The translations under genes and the position numbers were made by a program. This document shows positions 5,721 through 12,863 of a stretch of DNA of 15,336 nucleotides, one piece after another. Positions within the stretch are counted from its first letter, which is position 1. Every line of letters begins with the position of its first letter. The stretch is taken from the NCBI GenBank assembly GCA_002724615.1, contig PBPF01000169.1, forward strand, positions 1-15,336. The letters run 5' to 3'. This DNA comes from Verrucomicrobiales bacterium (GTDB lineage: Bacteria > Verrucomicrobiota > Verrucomicrobiia > Limisphaerales > UBA1100). The notes beneath the pieces are model-generated. The model was not told where the DNA came from and did no database searches. It saw nothing but the letters and a program-made list of their open reading frames with translations.

Positions 5721-8700
5721 TTACCAGTTCTTGCGTTTACGGCCGCGTTCAAGGCGTTGGTTGGTCCATCGGTCCATGTCGCGCAATTGACGGCCCATGC
5801 GCTCAAGTGCGTCGGAGAGCGGTTTTTCCTGGTCGCGTGCGGCCTCCAGCAGTTCCATTGCCTCAGCCATGGAAAGCTGCTGTGGTGTGCCTTGGTTCTG
5901 CTGTTCGTTTTGTGGTTGGTTGGAGAGTTGCGGCTCGCCGTTTTCGGGTTGCTGAGGTTCGCCTTCGCCGCCTTCGTCGCGATCGGGTTCCGGCGGTGTG
6001 GCTTCCACACGAATCCAGTGGCTGCCATTGAAAATCTCCGCCCAAGCGTGCGCCATGCTGAGGCGCGAGACGTGGTTACCCTCCGTCTTGTCAAACTCCA
6101 CACCGGCAAATCCGCAAACTACACGCACCGGGAACCCAGCCTGTCGTGCCAGCAGTTGGAAGCCGTAGGCGAAGTATTCGCAGTGTCCGGGCTGGTCGGT
6201 TTTCAGCCAAGCCATCACGGGGTCGCGATCCTTCATTTTTCGGATGCGCATCATTTCGTATTCGTGGTTCTCATGCAAAAAGTGCAGGGCGGCCTCGGTG
6301 AATTTTTCGGCGGTCAATTCCCGTCCCGCCGTGATGCCGTCTACCATCAACTGCAGTTCCTCCTTTTCCTTGGGCGATAGGTTTACCTCAAGCGTGGTCC
6401 AAGGATACGCCACCGGGCCGGTTGGTCGTGGGTCGGAAAGAGCTGCATCAGCTTTGGCCGGTTCAATTGTCTCGTCGTCGGCAGGGGTCGTCGCGGTGTA
6501 ACGCAGCATCTTTAGCGGCATGGTATTCATCCGCACGTAAAATGTATCTTCGCTGTAAAGGTATGGCTTGTCACTGGAGAGTGAGAGGCGCTCGAAGGGG
6601 CCGGGCAGGGGCAGGTGTTTGGTGAGCAGTGGTTCCAGCTGAAACCGCCATTCCGCCCCATCCAGCCGCATGCCCTCGGGGAGTGGCCGGTTGCCGTGCC
6701 ACGACTCGTGCCCGCCGTTGTGCGGTCCGTCTTCCAGCATCTTCATCGTCGGCGAGGCATACCCCACGCCCCCGCGGTATCCATCGAAAACCAGCATGCG
6801 GAAGTATGGCCGTTCCGGCAGTGCTTCCTTGGAGGGCGGGAAGATGCGCAGGGCCACGGCGTCGGGCTGTTTTTTGAAGCGGTTCACCATGTCCACCTCC
6901 ATCTGCTCGCGCAGTGTGGGCAGCTTGGCGATCTCCTCGCGTAGCTTGCGGAGGACAAATGCGAAGTTGCGAGCGGCGTCGCGATCATGGGGGTCCAGTT
7001 TCACGGCGGCGCGCAGATGCTCGGCGGACTCGGTCCATTTGCGGATGCGTACCTTGCGCTCCAGTTCCAGTTGGCCGAGCTGGTAGTGTGTGTTGCCAAG
7101 GTTGTAAAACGCCTGCTGCTGGACCTTCAGGTCATCCGCCTCGAGTGCCTGTGTGTATTGTTCACGCGCACTGGTGTAGCTGGCACCTGTGTCCTTGAGC
7201 GCCGGGGCTACCTTGGGCCGCAGTTTCGCGATGGCGGCATTGCAGTTGGCGGTGAGTTGCTTAAGGGAAAGTTCATCTCCAGACTTGGCGAGGGCGGCGG
7301 CTTGTTCCAGATCCAGCACGGGTGTGCCATTTGCCTGTTGCAGTTCGCTGATCAGCCGGTGCACGGCGGGAGGGTTCTCGAGTTGTGCTTGCAGGCGCAG
7401 GTCCCATAACGCGAGCAGTCGGCGATGCGAATCCCGGGCAGGCGCGTATTGGCCGGCAGCCTTGCGGTAAAACTCGTTGCCGCGGTTGTAGAAATGGCGA
7501 CCGGCATGGGGGGCGTCGGGGTCGACCTCCTCTTTTTCCGCAGGGTCGCCGCCGCCAAACCATCCATCGAGTCCGAACGGCAGGGCTGCGCGCGCGCCAG
7601 GGGAAAACCACAGGAGACCCGCCAATATGGCCACGCCCGACGCACTGCCAATGGCTTGCCGCCGACGCCGATGTCCGGGAATAAACATCTCCATTAGCAG
7701 TAACAACATCGCCGCGCCGAGGGGCCAGCGATATTGTTCGCGTGCGATCTCCTTGTTCACCGCGCCAGTATCATCCGGTTGGGCCAATGGCGCGAGCCAT
7801 TTCTTGTAGAGCGAACGCATGGGCGCGGCGCTGTCGAGCTGGACGAACCGGCCCTTTGCGGCTTCGGCGATTTCCTTGAGCAGTCCGGTGTTCACCAGCG
7901 ACAGGACGCGCTGGTCGTCCTCATCTGTCAAATACACTGTGGTTCCCAGTCGGGTAAGACAGCGGTCGCATGTGGCGCGGCCCATGGGGTTGACGACGGG
8001 GCAGCGGTAGTTCGGGCAGTCGCGTAGTCCAATGACTCCACCGCCACCCTTGCCCACGGCCACGGTGAAGATCACCATGCCGTCGGCCTTCGCCTCGGCG
8101 GCGGCTTTCAAAGCCTCGCCCTCGTGGTCCTCGCCGTCGGTGAAAATGACTAGTGCCTTCTGCCGGCTAGGGTCGTTCACGAATGCATTGTTGGCTGTGC
8201 GGATGAGATTGGCCAGACTGGTGCCCTCCTCCTGAAACTGCAGATTTTGCACCCAAGTATGGTCCACCTCGCTATTGAAGGTCTCCATGTCGCTGGTCAG
8301 CGGGCACTTCACAAACGCGCCACCGGCAAAGTACAGGAGGCCCAATCGCTCGGCTTTGGCTTGTCGGGCTAACTCCTTGGCGGCCAGCTTGGCGTGGTCG
8401 AGCCGGCTGGGTTCCAGATCGGATGCCAGCATGCTCTTGGAAACGTCGAGCGCTACGATGATGTCCAGATTGCTCTGGGTGGACTTTACTTTTTCCACGT
8501 CCCAGCGCGGCCGGGCCAAAGCTAGGATCACTGCCGCCAACGCCAGCAGCACAAGTCCCATCCTTACCCATTGCCGACGGCGACCCACGCCTGCGGCTAG
8601 GTCGTCCAGTAGGCGCGATTCGATGAAGAGGCTCATCAATCGTTCCCGCCGCCATAGTGCTAGTAGCAAAAGTACCACCAGCGGAGGCAACAACAGCAAC

Positions 8701-8822
8701 CACGCCAACTGCCCCGGCTCCTTCCAGGTCATCTCCGCCCACTGGTCGGCGGTGATCAACAGCCCCACCGGCGCTAGCAGCGCCAGCCATAACAGCAGGG
8801 GTTTCCACCAGTCGTTTTTCAT
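5721..8822 (-). CDS. Giant BatB-BatC protein with embedded TgpA-like transglutaminase domain
   Basis: A 1033-residue multidomain membrane protein. TM segments lie at about 8-25, 39-56 and 86-103; the VWA domain (118-345) has a full metal-ion site: DVSKS (126-130), Thr201 in EEGTS, and Asp229 in TDGED. A loop at 269-288 has four cysteines (CX4C, then CX2C). TM segments at 366-382 and 395-412 bracket RRRR (385-388); the second ends like a signal peptide (GARA). TPR-type repeats span about 440-630 (FYNRGNEFY, FYNLGNTHYQLGQ). Residues about 650-945 resemble the extracytoplasmic part of TgpA/DUF3488 transglutaminases: PYFRMLVFDGY (672-682), GHCEYFA (Cys881), AHAWAE (His925), then RVEATPP (Glu940 where Asp is usual). 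A Gln/Pro/Glu-rich linker and a helical tail ending KNW (about 985-1033) look like the C-terminus of BatC. The ATG abuts the batA stop (TAA-ATG). BatB and BatC alone are well known; this combination I do not recognise. Confidence 0.9.
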   Translation of the reverse strand: MKNDWWKPLLLWLALLAPVGLLITADQWAEMTWKEPGQLAWLLLLPPLVVLLLLALWRRERLMSLFIESRLLDDLAAGVGRRRQWVRMGLVLLALAAVILALARPRWDVEKVKSTQSNLDIIVALDVSKSMLASDLEPSRLDHAKLAAKELARQAKAERLGLLYFAGGAFVKCPLTSDMETFNSEVDHTWVQNLQFQEEGTSLANLIRTANNAFVNDPSRQKALVIFTDGEDHEGEALKAAAEAKADGMVIFTVAVGKGGGGVIGLRDCPNYRCPVVNPMGRATCDRCLTRLGTTVYLTDEDDQRVLSLVNTGLLKEIAEAAKGRFVQLDSAAPMRSLYKKWLAPLAQPDDTGAVNKEIAREQYRWPLGAAMLLLLMEMFIPGHRRRRQAIGSASGVAILAGLLWFSPGARAALPFGLDGWFGGGDPAEKEEVDPDAPHAGRHFYNRGNEFYRKAAGQYAPARDSHRRLLALWDLRLQAQLENPPAVHRLISELQQANGTPVLDLEQAAALAKSGDELSLKQLTANCNAAIAKLRPKVAPALKDTGASYTSAREQYTQALEADDLKVQQQAFYNLGNTHYQLGQLELERKVRIRKWTESAEHLRAAVKLDPHDRDAARNFAFVLRKLREEIAKLPTLREQMEVDMVNRFKKQPDAVALRIFPPSKEALPERPYFRMLVFDGYRGGVGYASPTMKMLEDGPHNGGHESWHGNRPLPEGMRLDGAEWRFQLEPLLTKHLPLPGPFERLSLSSDKPYLYSEDTFYVRMNTMPLKMLRYTATTPADDETIEPAKADAALSDPRPTGPVAYPWTTLEVNLSPKEKEELQLMVDGITAGRELTAEKFTEAALHFLHENHEYEMMRIRKMKDRDPVMAWLKTDQPGHCEYFAYGFQLLARQAGFPVRVVCGFAGVEFDKTEGNHVSRLSMAHAWAEIFNGSHWIRVEATPPEPDRDEGGEGEPQQPENGEPQLSNQPQNEQQNQGTPQQLSMAEAMELLEAARDQEKPLSDALERMGRQLRDMDRWTNQRLERGRKRKNW

Positions 8823-9899
8823 TTATGGTACACGTTTCAGAATCGTTTGCGAAAGTACCACCTCCAACAGTAGCAGAAGCAGTCCCGCCAGTATCAGCAC
8901 ACTGAAATGGTCGCGGTACACCTTGAACCGGCGCGGCTTGTGTTCCGTCGGCTCGGCCTTGTTGATCTCCTGATAAATGCGCCCCAGCGTGTCCTTGTCC
9001 TCCGCGCGAAAATATCGGCCGCCGGTGGTGCTGGCGATTTTCTGCAGGGTCTCCTCGTCGATCTCCACATTTAACGGCACATAAAACACCTGCCCGCCCG
9101 GCCCTCTACGCGGCAGTCGGTTGGTGCCCTTCTTGCCTACGCCGATGGTGTACACCTTTACATCCATCGTCCGGGCCACCTCAGCCGCCGTCAACGCCGG
9201 GATCTTGCCCGTGTTGCTCATGCCGTCGGTCATCAGGATCACAATTCGGCTCTTGGCCTTCTTCTGGTCGCGTAGCTTGTTGATGGCGCTCATCAAACCT
9301 GAGCCAATCGCTGTGCCTTCTTCGTCGCGAATGAAAGTGTCCACTGTCAACTGGCGCAACGAGTGCTGCAGGAACTCATGGTCCATCGTCAGTGACCCCA
9401 CGTAAACTTTTCCGGAAAAAACTGCTAGCCCCAGCCGGTCATTCGGCCGGTTGCCGATAAACTCCGCCATTACCTTCTTCGTTGCATCCAGTCGATTTGG
9501 GGGGATGTCTTCCGCCAGCATGCTGTCCGACAGGTCCACCGCCAGCATGATGTCGATCCCGCTGTGTTCCTTGCGCGACTCGCCCAGTTCAGTCTGTGGT
9601 CGCGCCATGGCAGTTAGGAATAATGCCAAAGCCAGCCAGCGCAGCGCGTTCAATACCGCTCCCGCGCGAGAAGGCGCAGCTCGCGTCAGCCGCCGCACCA
9701 GCGCGATGGACGAGTACACCAGTGCCGCCGGTTGTCCGCGTCGTCCCAAAAGGAACGCCGCCACGGGCAACACCGCCAGTCCCGCCAGCCATCCCGGTTG
9801 CCGAAAGGTGATGCCGTAATGCGCCACCACCCACCAGCCCGCCAACAATGGAAGACCCCACGCCAGCAATGATTTCAGAATGGAGGTAACAGTTTTCAC
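8823..9899 (-). CDS. batA: BatA: membrane-anchored VWA protein
   Basis: A 358-residue VWA protein of the Bat system. Three hydrophobic segments (about 10-26, 38-52, 84-99) precede a periplasmic VWA domain of residues 110-325 and a C-terminal anchor at about 333-353. The metal-ion-dependent adhesion site is complete: DLSDS (122-126), Thr196 in EEGTAIG, and Asp225 in MTDGMSN. It would bind a protein partner through a divalent cation, with the MoxR ATPase acting from the cytoplasm. The start is GTG 9899, which shares four bases (GTGA) with the stop of the upstream DUF4381 gene, a typical coupled start. The loop following YTIGVGKKG lacks the four cysteines found at the same place in the neighbouring BatB domain. 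Length and layout are those of BatA. Confidence 0.94.
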   Translation of the reverse strand: MKTVTSILKSLLAWGLPLLAGWWVVAHYGITFRQPGWLAGLAVLPVAAFLLGRRGQPAALVYSSIALVRRLTRAAPSRAGAVLNALRWLALALFLTAMARPQTELGESRKEHSGIDIMLAVDLSDSMLAEDIPPNRLDATKKVMAEFIGNRPNDRLGLAVFSGKVYVGSLTMDHEFLQHSLRQLTVDTFIRDEEGTAIGSGLMSAINKLRDQKKAKSRIVILMTDGMSNTGKIPALTAAEVARTMDVKVYTIGVGKKGTNRLPRRGPGGQVFYVPLNVEIDEETLQKIASTTGGRYFRAEDKDTLGRIYQEINKAEPTEHKPRRFKVYRDHFSVLILAGLLLLLLEVVLSQTILKRVP

Positions 9900-10480
9900 G
9901 TTGGCTTGACCGATCCATCAACCGCCGCCGTTTCATCCACAATTCGGCTGGCGCACTGAAGCAATTCCTTTAGCTCCGCCTCTGGCAAATCGTGACGGGC
10001 AAACTTCACCAAGTCGCATTGCCTCAGGAACTCCCCGAGCATTTCTTTTTGCGAGTCCACCAGTGCGCTGGAGGTTTTCAACTCGGTGAGAAATTCTTCC
10101 GTGGTTTCCTCCGGCGCGTGGAGTTCGAAGCGTTCCTCCAAGTACACTCGCAGTGTGTGTGACACCAGCACGCAGAATGGCTCCGGCTGACCCATCAGGC
10201 CGTTGGCCTCCGACAACTGACGGCGGGCGCGTTCGTGCGGCGGTATCTCTGCCTGAGGCAGACGCATTCGCTTGAGCAACCAGAGCACTAGCGGCACAAG
10301 GATGGCCAGCGTCACAGTGATCACAAGCAGCCACGGAACCCACCAATAGGGGTCGGGGATGGGCAACTCCGGCTTGATATCCAGCAGGTCGCCGGGCAGT
10401 TCCGTTGGTAAGTCGGTTGGCAGGTCAGCGGGCAGATCGTCTCCACCGCCGGGCAGTTCACTTTCGTCCGTGCCGTTCAT
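9896..10480 (-). CDS. DUF4381-like single-pass membrane protein
   Basis: A 194-residue protein with the layout of DUF4381 members, which sit between DUF58 and batA genes in many MoxR-VWA operons. Residues 14-43 are an acidic, proline-rich segment containing a DLPx-type repeat (DLPADLPTDLPTELPGDL, 15-32) and ending in the family's short PxPxPYWWVPW lead into the membrane segment (about 49-69). The remainder (70-194) is cytoplasmic and helical, including SHTLRVYLEERF, a recognisable family stretch. The start at ATG 10480 overlaps the DUF58 stop as ATGA; an upstream GTG that adds 19 residues would overlap DUF58 heavily and is less likely. It probably links the cytoplasmic DUF58/MoxR pair to the membrane VWA proteins; that role is inferred from position. 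Confidence 0.85.
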   Translation of the reverse strand: MNGTDESELPGGGDDLPADLPTDLPTELPGDLLDIKPELPIPDPYWWVPWLLVITVTLAILVPLVLWLLKRMRLPQAEIPPHERARRQLSEANGLMGQPEPFCVLVSHTLRVYLEERFELHAPEETTEEFLTELKTSSALVDSQKEMLGEFLRQCDLVKFARHDLPEAELKELLQCASRIVDETAAVDGSVKPT

Positions 10481-11355
10481 CGCCTTGTGCGCCGGTGTTC
10501 GCGCAATTCGAAGAATCGTTTTAAGGCCCGTAACCAAGGCCGGCCGGTCTCCACGCGGATCAGGTCGATGCCGAGTCGCCGTAGTTGTTCCTCCAGTGTC
10601 TCCTGTTCCACTGCGCGTCGCTCGGCAAACATTGCGCCCACACGGCTGGTATTCACCTCTGCCACCTCACCGGTCTCGGCGTCCTCCAGTGCCAGTCGGC
10701 CAAGGCGCGGCAACTCGTGCTCATGCCTGTCGCTTACTTGGATGGCCACGAGGTCGTGCCGGTGATTGGCTCGCCGAAGGGGTTTCTCCGGAATGGGGTC
10801 CAGAAAATCGGAAATCAGAACTGAGACGGTCTTTCGTGCTTGGATTCGGGAGAGGAACTCCAGTGGCCCGTTGAGATCCGTGCCCGCGCGTTTAGGTTGA
10901 TGATGCAGGATGTCGCGCACCACGCGTAGCGCATGCTGTCGACCTAGGTTGGGCGGCACGAACAATTCCACCTCGTCGGTGAACAGTACCAGGCCGACCT
11001 TGTCGTGATTGCGGTTGGCCGCCAGTGCCAGCACCGCCGCCAGTTCCGCCGCCAGTTCGCGCTTGGATTGTTCCCCGCTGCCAAATCGCCCGGAGCCGCT
11101 AAGGTCCACCGCCAGCATCACCGTCAGCTCGCGTTCCTCGACAAACTTCTTAATGAAAGGCGCGTTCATGCGCGCGGTGACATTCCAGTCGATGAACCGC
11201 ACGTCGTCGCCGGGTTGGTATTCGCGCACCTCCTCAAACTCCATCCCGTGCCCCTTGAACGCGCTGGTGTACTGGCTCGAAAGTAACTCCGTCACCAGAC
11301 GGTTGGTCTTGATTTCAATCTGCCGGACTTTGGCTTGCAGATCAGGGGAAACCAT
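10477..11355 (-). CDS. DUF58 domain-containing protein
   Basis: A 292-residue cytoplasmic protein with no signal or membrane segment. The DUF58 signature is clear: residues 43-57 (VREYQPGDDVRFIDW) followed by FVEERELTVMLAVDLSGS, where DLSGS (84-88) is a VWA-like metal site. DUF58 proteins are constant partners of MoxR ATPases and are thought to act as adaptors between ATPase and substrate or membrane VWA proteins. The C-terminus ends in a basic helical tail (LREHRRTRR). It begins 21 bases after the moxR stop, without a recognisable Shine-Dalgarno sequence, and its stop overlaps the DUF4381 start. Length is normal for the short DUF58 class lacking N-terminal TM helices. Confidence 0.93.
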   Translation of the reverse strand: MVSPDLQAKVRQIEIKTNRLVTELLSSQYTSAFKGHGMEFEEVREYQPGDDVRFIDWNVTARMNAPFIKKFVEERELTVMLAVDLSGSGRFGSGEQSKRELAAELAAVLALAANRNHDKVGLVLFTDEVELFVPPNLGRQHALRVVRDILHHQPKRAGTDLNGPLEFLSRIQARKTVSVLISDFLDPIPEKPLRRANHRHDLVAIQVSDRHEHELPRLGRLALEDAETGEVAEVNTSRVGAMFAERRAVEQETLEEQLRRLGIDLIRVETGRPWLRALKRFFELREHRRTRR

Positions 11356-11376
11356 CAGCGTAGGTCAGGTTGGATG

Positions 11377-12369
11377 TTAGGGAACGGGGAGCGTATCGAG
11401 CAGCTTCTGTACCACGTCCTCGCCGGCCATTTCCTCCGCCTCCGCCTCGTAGGTGATGCTGATACGGTGGCGCAACACGTCCAGCGCGATGGCCTTTACG
11501 TCCTGCGGGGTCACGTACCCACGTCCTTGCATAAAGGCGTGGGCCTTGGCGGCCAGCGTTAGGAAAATGGTCGCACGCGGCGAAGCGCCCAGTTGGATGT
11601 ATGGCGCGATTGGGATGCGGTAGGCTTCCGGTTCCCGTGTTGCGCACACGAGGTCTACTACGTAGTCCTTCACCTTGTCGTCCACGTAGATCTGGTCCAG
11701 CAAACGGCGCGCCTTGAGGATCTGCGCGCCGGTGGTCGCCTGCCCGGCCTCCGGTAGCCCCTCGGTTCGCGCCATCAAGTCGAGGATTTGCCGTTCCTCC
11801 GCGCGGTCTGGATATTCGATCTTCAGCTTTAGCATGAAACGGTCAACCTGCGCTTCCGGCAACTGGTAGGTGCCCTCCAGTTCGATGGGGTTTTCCGTCG
11901 CCAGCACCAGAAACGGCTCCTCCAGCATGAAGGTCTTGTCACCGATGGTCACCTGACGTTCCTGCATCGCCTCCAGCAATGCGCTCTGCACCTTGGCGGG
12001 CGCTCGGTTGATTTCGTCCGCCAACACCAAGTTGGAATGAACCGGCCCCATATGCGTCGTGAACTCGCCCGACTGAGGGTTGTAAATTTGAGTGCCCACC
12101 ACGTCCGCCGGCAACATGTCCGGTGTGAACTGCAGTCGGGAGAATTTAAGGTCCATCGTGGAGGCCAGCGTCTTCACCGCCAGCGTCTTCGCCAAACCCG
12201 GCACACCTTCGAGCAGCACGTGCCCGTTGGCCAGCAGCCCGATGATCAGTCGATCCACGAGGTACGACTGCCCAACGATTACCTTGCCCATTTCTGCCCG
12301 CAGTGGCTCCAGGAACGCGCCTTCAGCGCGCACCTCTTCATCAATCGAGGCAATTTCCTCTGTTTCCAT
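11377..12369 (-). CDS. moxR: MoxR family AAA+ ATPase
   Basis: A 330-residue AAA+ ATPase, the energy-supplying member of the module. Walker A is GVPGLAKT (55-62), Walker B is LVLADE (114-119) followed by INRAPAKVQSALLEAMQE, sensor 1 is in LATENPIE, and the arginine-bearing DRFMLK segment follows. The C-terminal lid domain contains the family's GASPRA motif. MoxR proteins work as chaperone-like remodelers with VWA proteins, for example in loading metals or assembling envelope complexes. ATG 12369 is preferred; an in-frame TTG 12 codons upstream lacks family homology. No Shine-Dalgarno sequence precedes the ATG; a possible promoter with TACATT only eight bases before it would give a nearly leaderless mRNA. 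It heads the Bat run and is followed by DUF58 after 21 bases. Confidence 0.95.
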   Translation of the reverse strand: METEEIASIDEEVRAEGAFLEPLRAEMGKVIVGQSYLVDRLIIGLLANGHVLLEGVPGLAKTLAVKTLASTMDLKFSRLQFTPDMLPADVVGTQIYNPQSGEFTTHMGPVHSNLVLADEINRAPAKVQSALLEAMQERQVTIGDKTFMLEEPFLVLATENPIELEGTYQLPEAQVDRFMLKLKIEYPDRAEERQILDLMARTEGLPEAGQATTGAQILKARRLLDQIYVDDKVKDYVVDLVCATREPEAYRIPIAPYIQLGASPRATIFLTLAAKAHAFMQGRGYVTPQDVKAIALDVLRHRISITYEAEAEEMAGEDVVQKLLDTLPVP

Positions 12370-12377
12370 GCGCGGCC

Positions 12378-12405
12378 AATGTAAAGCGAGCGGCCAGTGC
12401 CGCAA
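12378..12405 (-). promoter_or_regulatory. Possible promoter of the moxR-bat run
   Basis: On the minus strand TTGCGG (12405-12400), a 16-base spacer and TACATT (12383-12378, 4/6 to the -10 consensus) lie just before the moxR ATG at 12369. Transcription from it would start almost at the ATG, in keeping with the missing Shine-Dalgarno sequence. The match is modest; the run could equally be read through from the ArsC/Spx-like gene 54 bases upstream. Confidence 0.25.
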
Positions 12406-12423
12406 AGGAAACTTATTCCGCCC

Positions 12424-12795
12424 TCACCCCAGTAGTGTTTCCCATTCCTCCTCCCGAAAACCTACCACGCCACCGCCTGGCACCAGCACAAATGGTCGTT
12501 TCACAAGATTACCGTTTCCCATAAGCAACCCAATCGCATCTGCCTCGGACATCCCCGGCAGCTTGTCCTTCAGGTTTAGCGCCTTGTAATCCCCGCCCGA
12601 AGTGTTGAACAAACGCCGAATATTGCCGCCATAAACCTTCAGCATTCGCCTCAACTCCGCTTCAGTCGGCGGTTGCTCACGAATGGCCACCCGCTGAAAC
12701 TCCTCTCCTCGAGCCTCCAGCCATTTCACTGCCTTCCGGCAAGTCCCACACCCCTTGTACTCGTAAATCTTCAACACGACAGGCGGTCCCTGCAT
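12424..12795 (-). CDS. ArsC/Spx/MgsR-like thioredoxin-fold protein
   Basis: A 123-residue cytoplasmic protein of the ArsC/Spx superfamily. Residues 9-26 (KIYEYKGCGTCRKAVKWL) hold the CGTC redox pair (Cys16, Cys19), and LVKRPFV (97-103) carries the conserved basic segment near the C-terminus. Members either reduce arsenate with glutaredoxin or act as redox-sensing RNA-polymerase-binding regulators (Spx, MgsR); the CXXC pair and short length fit the Spx/MgsR-like side, but sequence alone does not decide. ATG 12795 is used; a GTG five or six codons further in would fit the family's usual start equally well. It lies 54 bases upstream of moxR on the same strand, so a redox-related link to the Bat operon is possible, and it is divergent to the prepilin gene. 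Confidence 0.85.
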   Translation of the reverse strand: MQGPPVVLKIYEYKGCGTCRKAVKWLEARGEEFQRVAIREQPPTEAELRRMLKVYGGNIRRLFNTSGGDYKALNLKDKLPGMSEADAIGLLMGNGNLVKRPFVLVPGGGVVGFREEEWETLLG

Positions 12796-12863
12796 TGGAC
12801 CGCAAAAATTATCAATATTTTTTTGTAAGAAAAACGAGGCGCATTTCGATGTAAAGATGGCAT
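12796..12863. promoter_or_regulatory. AT-rich divergent promoter region between ArsC/Spx-like gene and prepilin gene
   Basis: The 68-base gap contains an A/T-rich core at 12804-12835. On the minus strand GATAAT (12813-12808) matches the -10 consensus at five of six positions and lies 12 bases before ATG 12795, implying a very short leader for the ArsC/Spx-like gene; no good -35 box is present. For the plus-strand gene no clear promoter stands out, and a TAA at 12852-12854 excludes any upstream in-frame start before ATG 12864. Confidence 0.35.

Noticed and set aside
5720..6109. 130-codon upstream extension of batD
   Set aside because: Out-of-frame shadow of the BatBC C-terminus; starting at 5719 gives a proper signal peptide.
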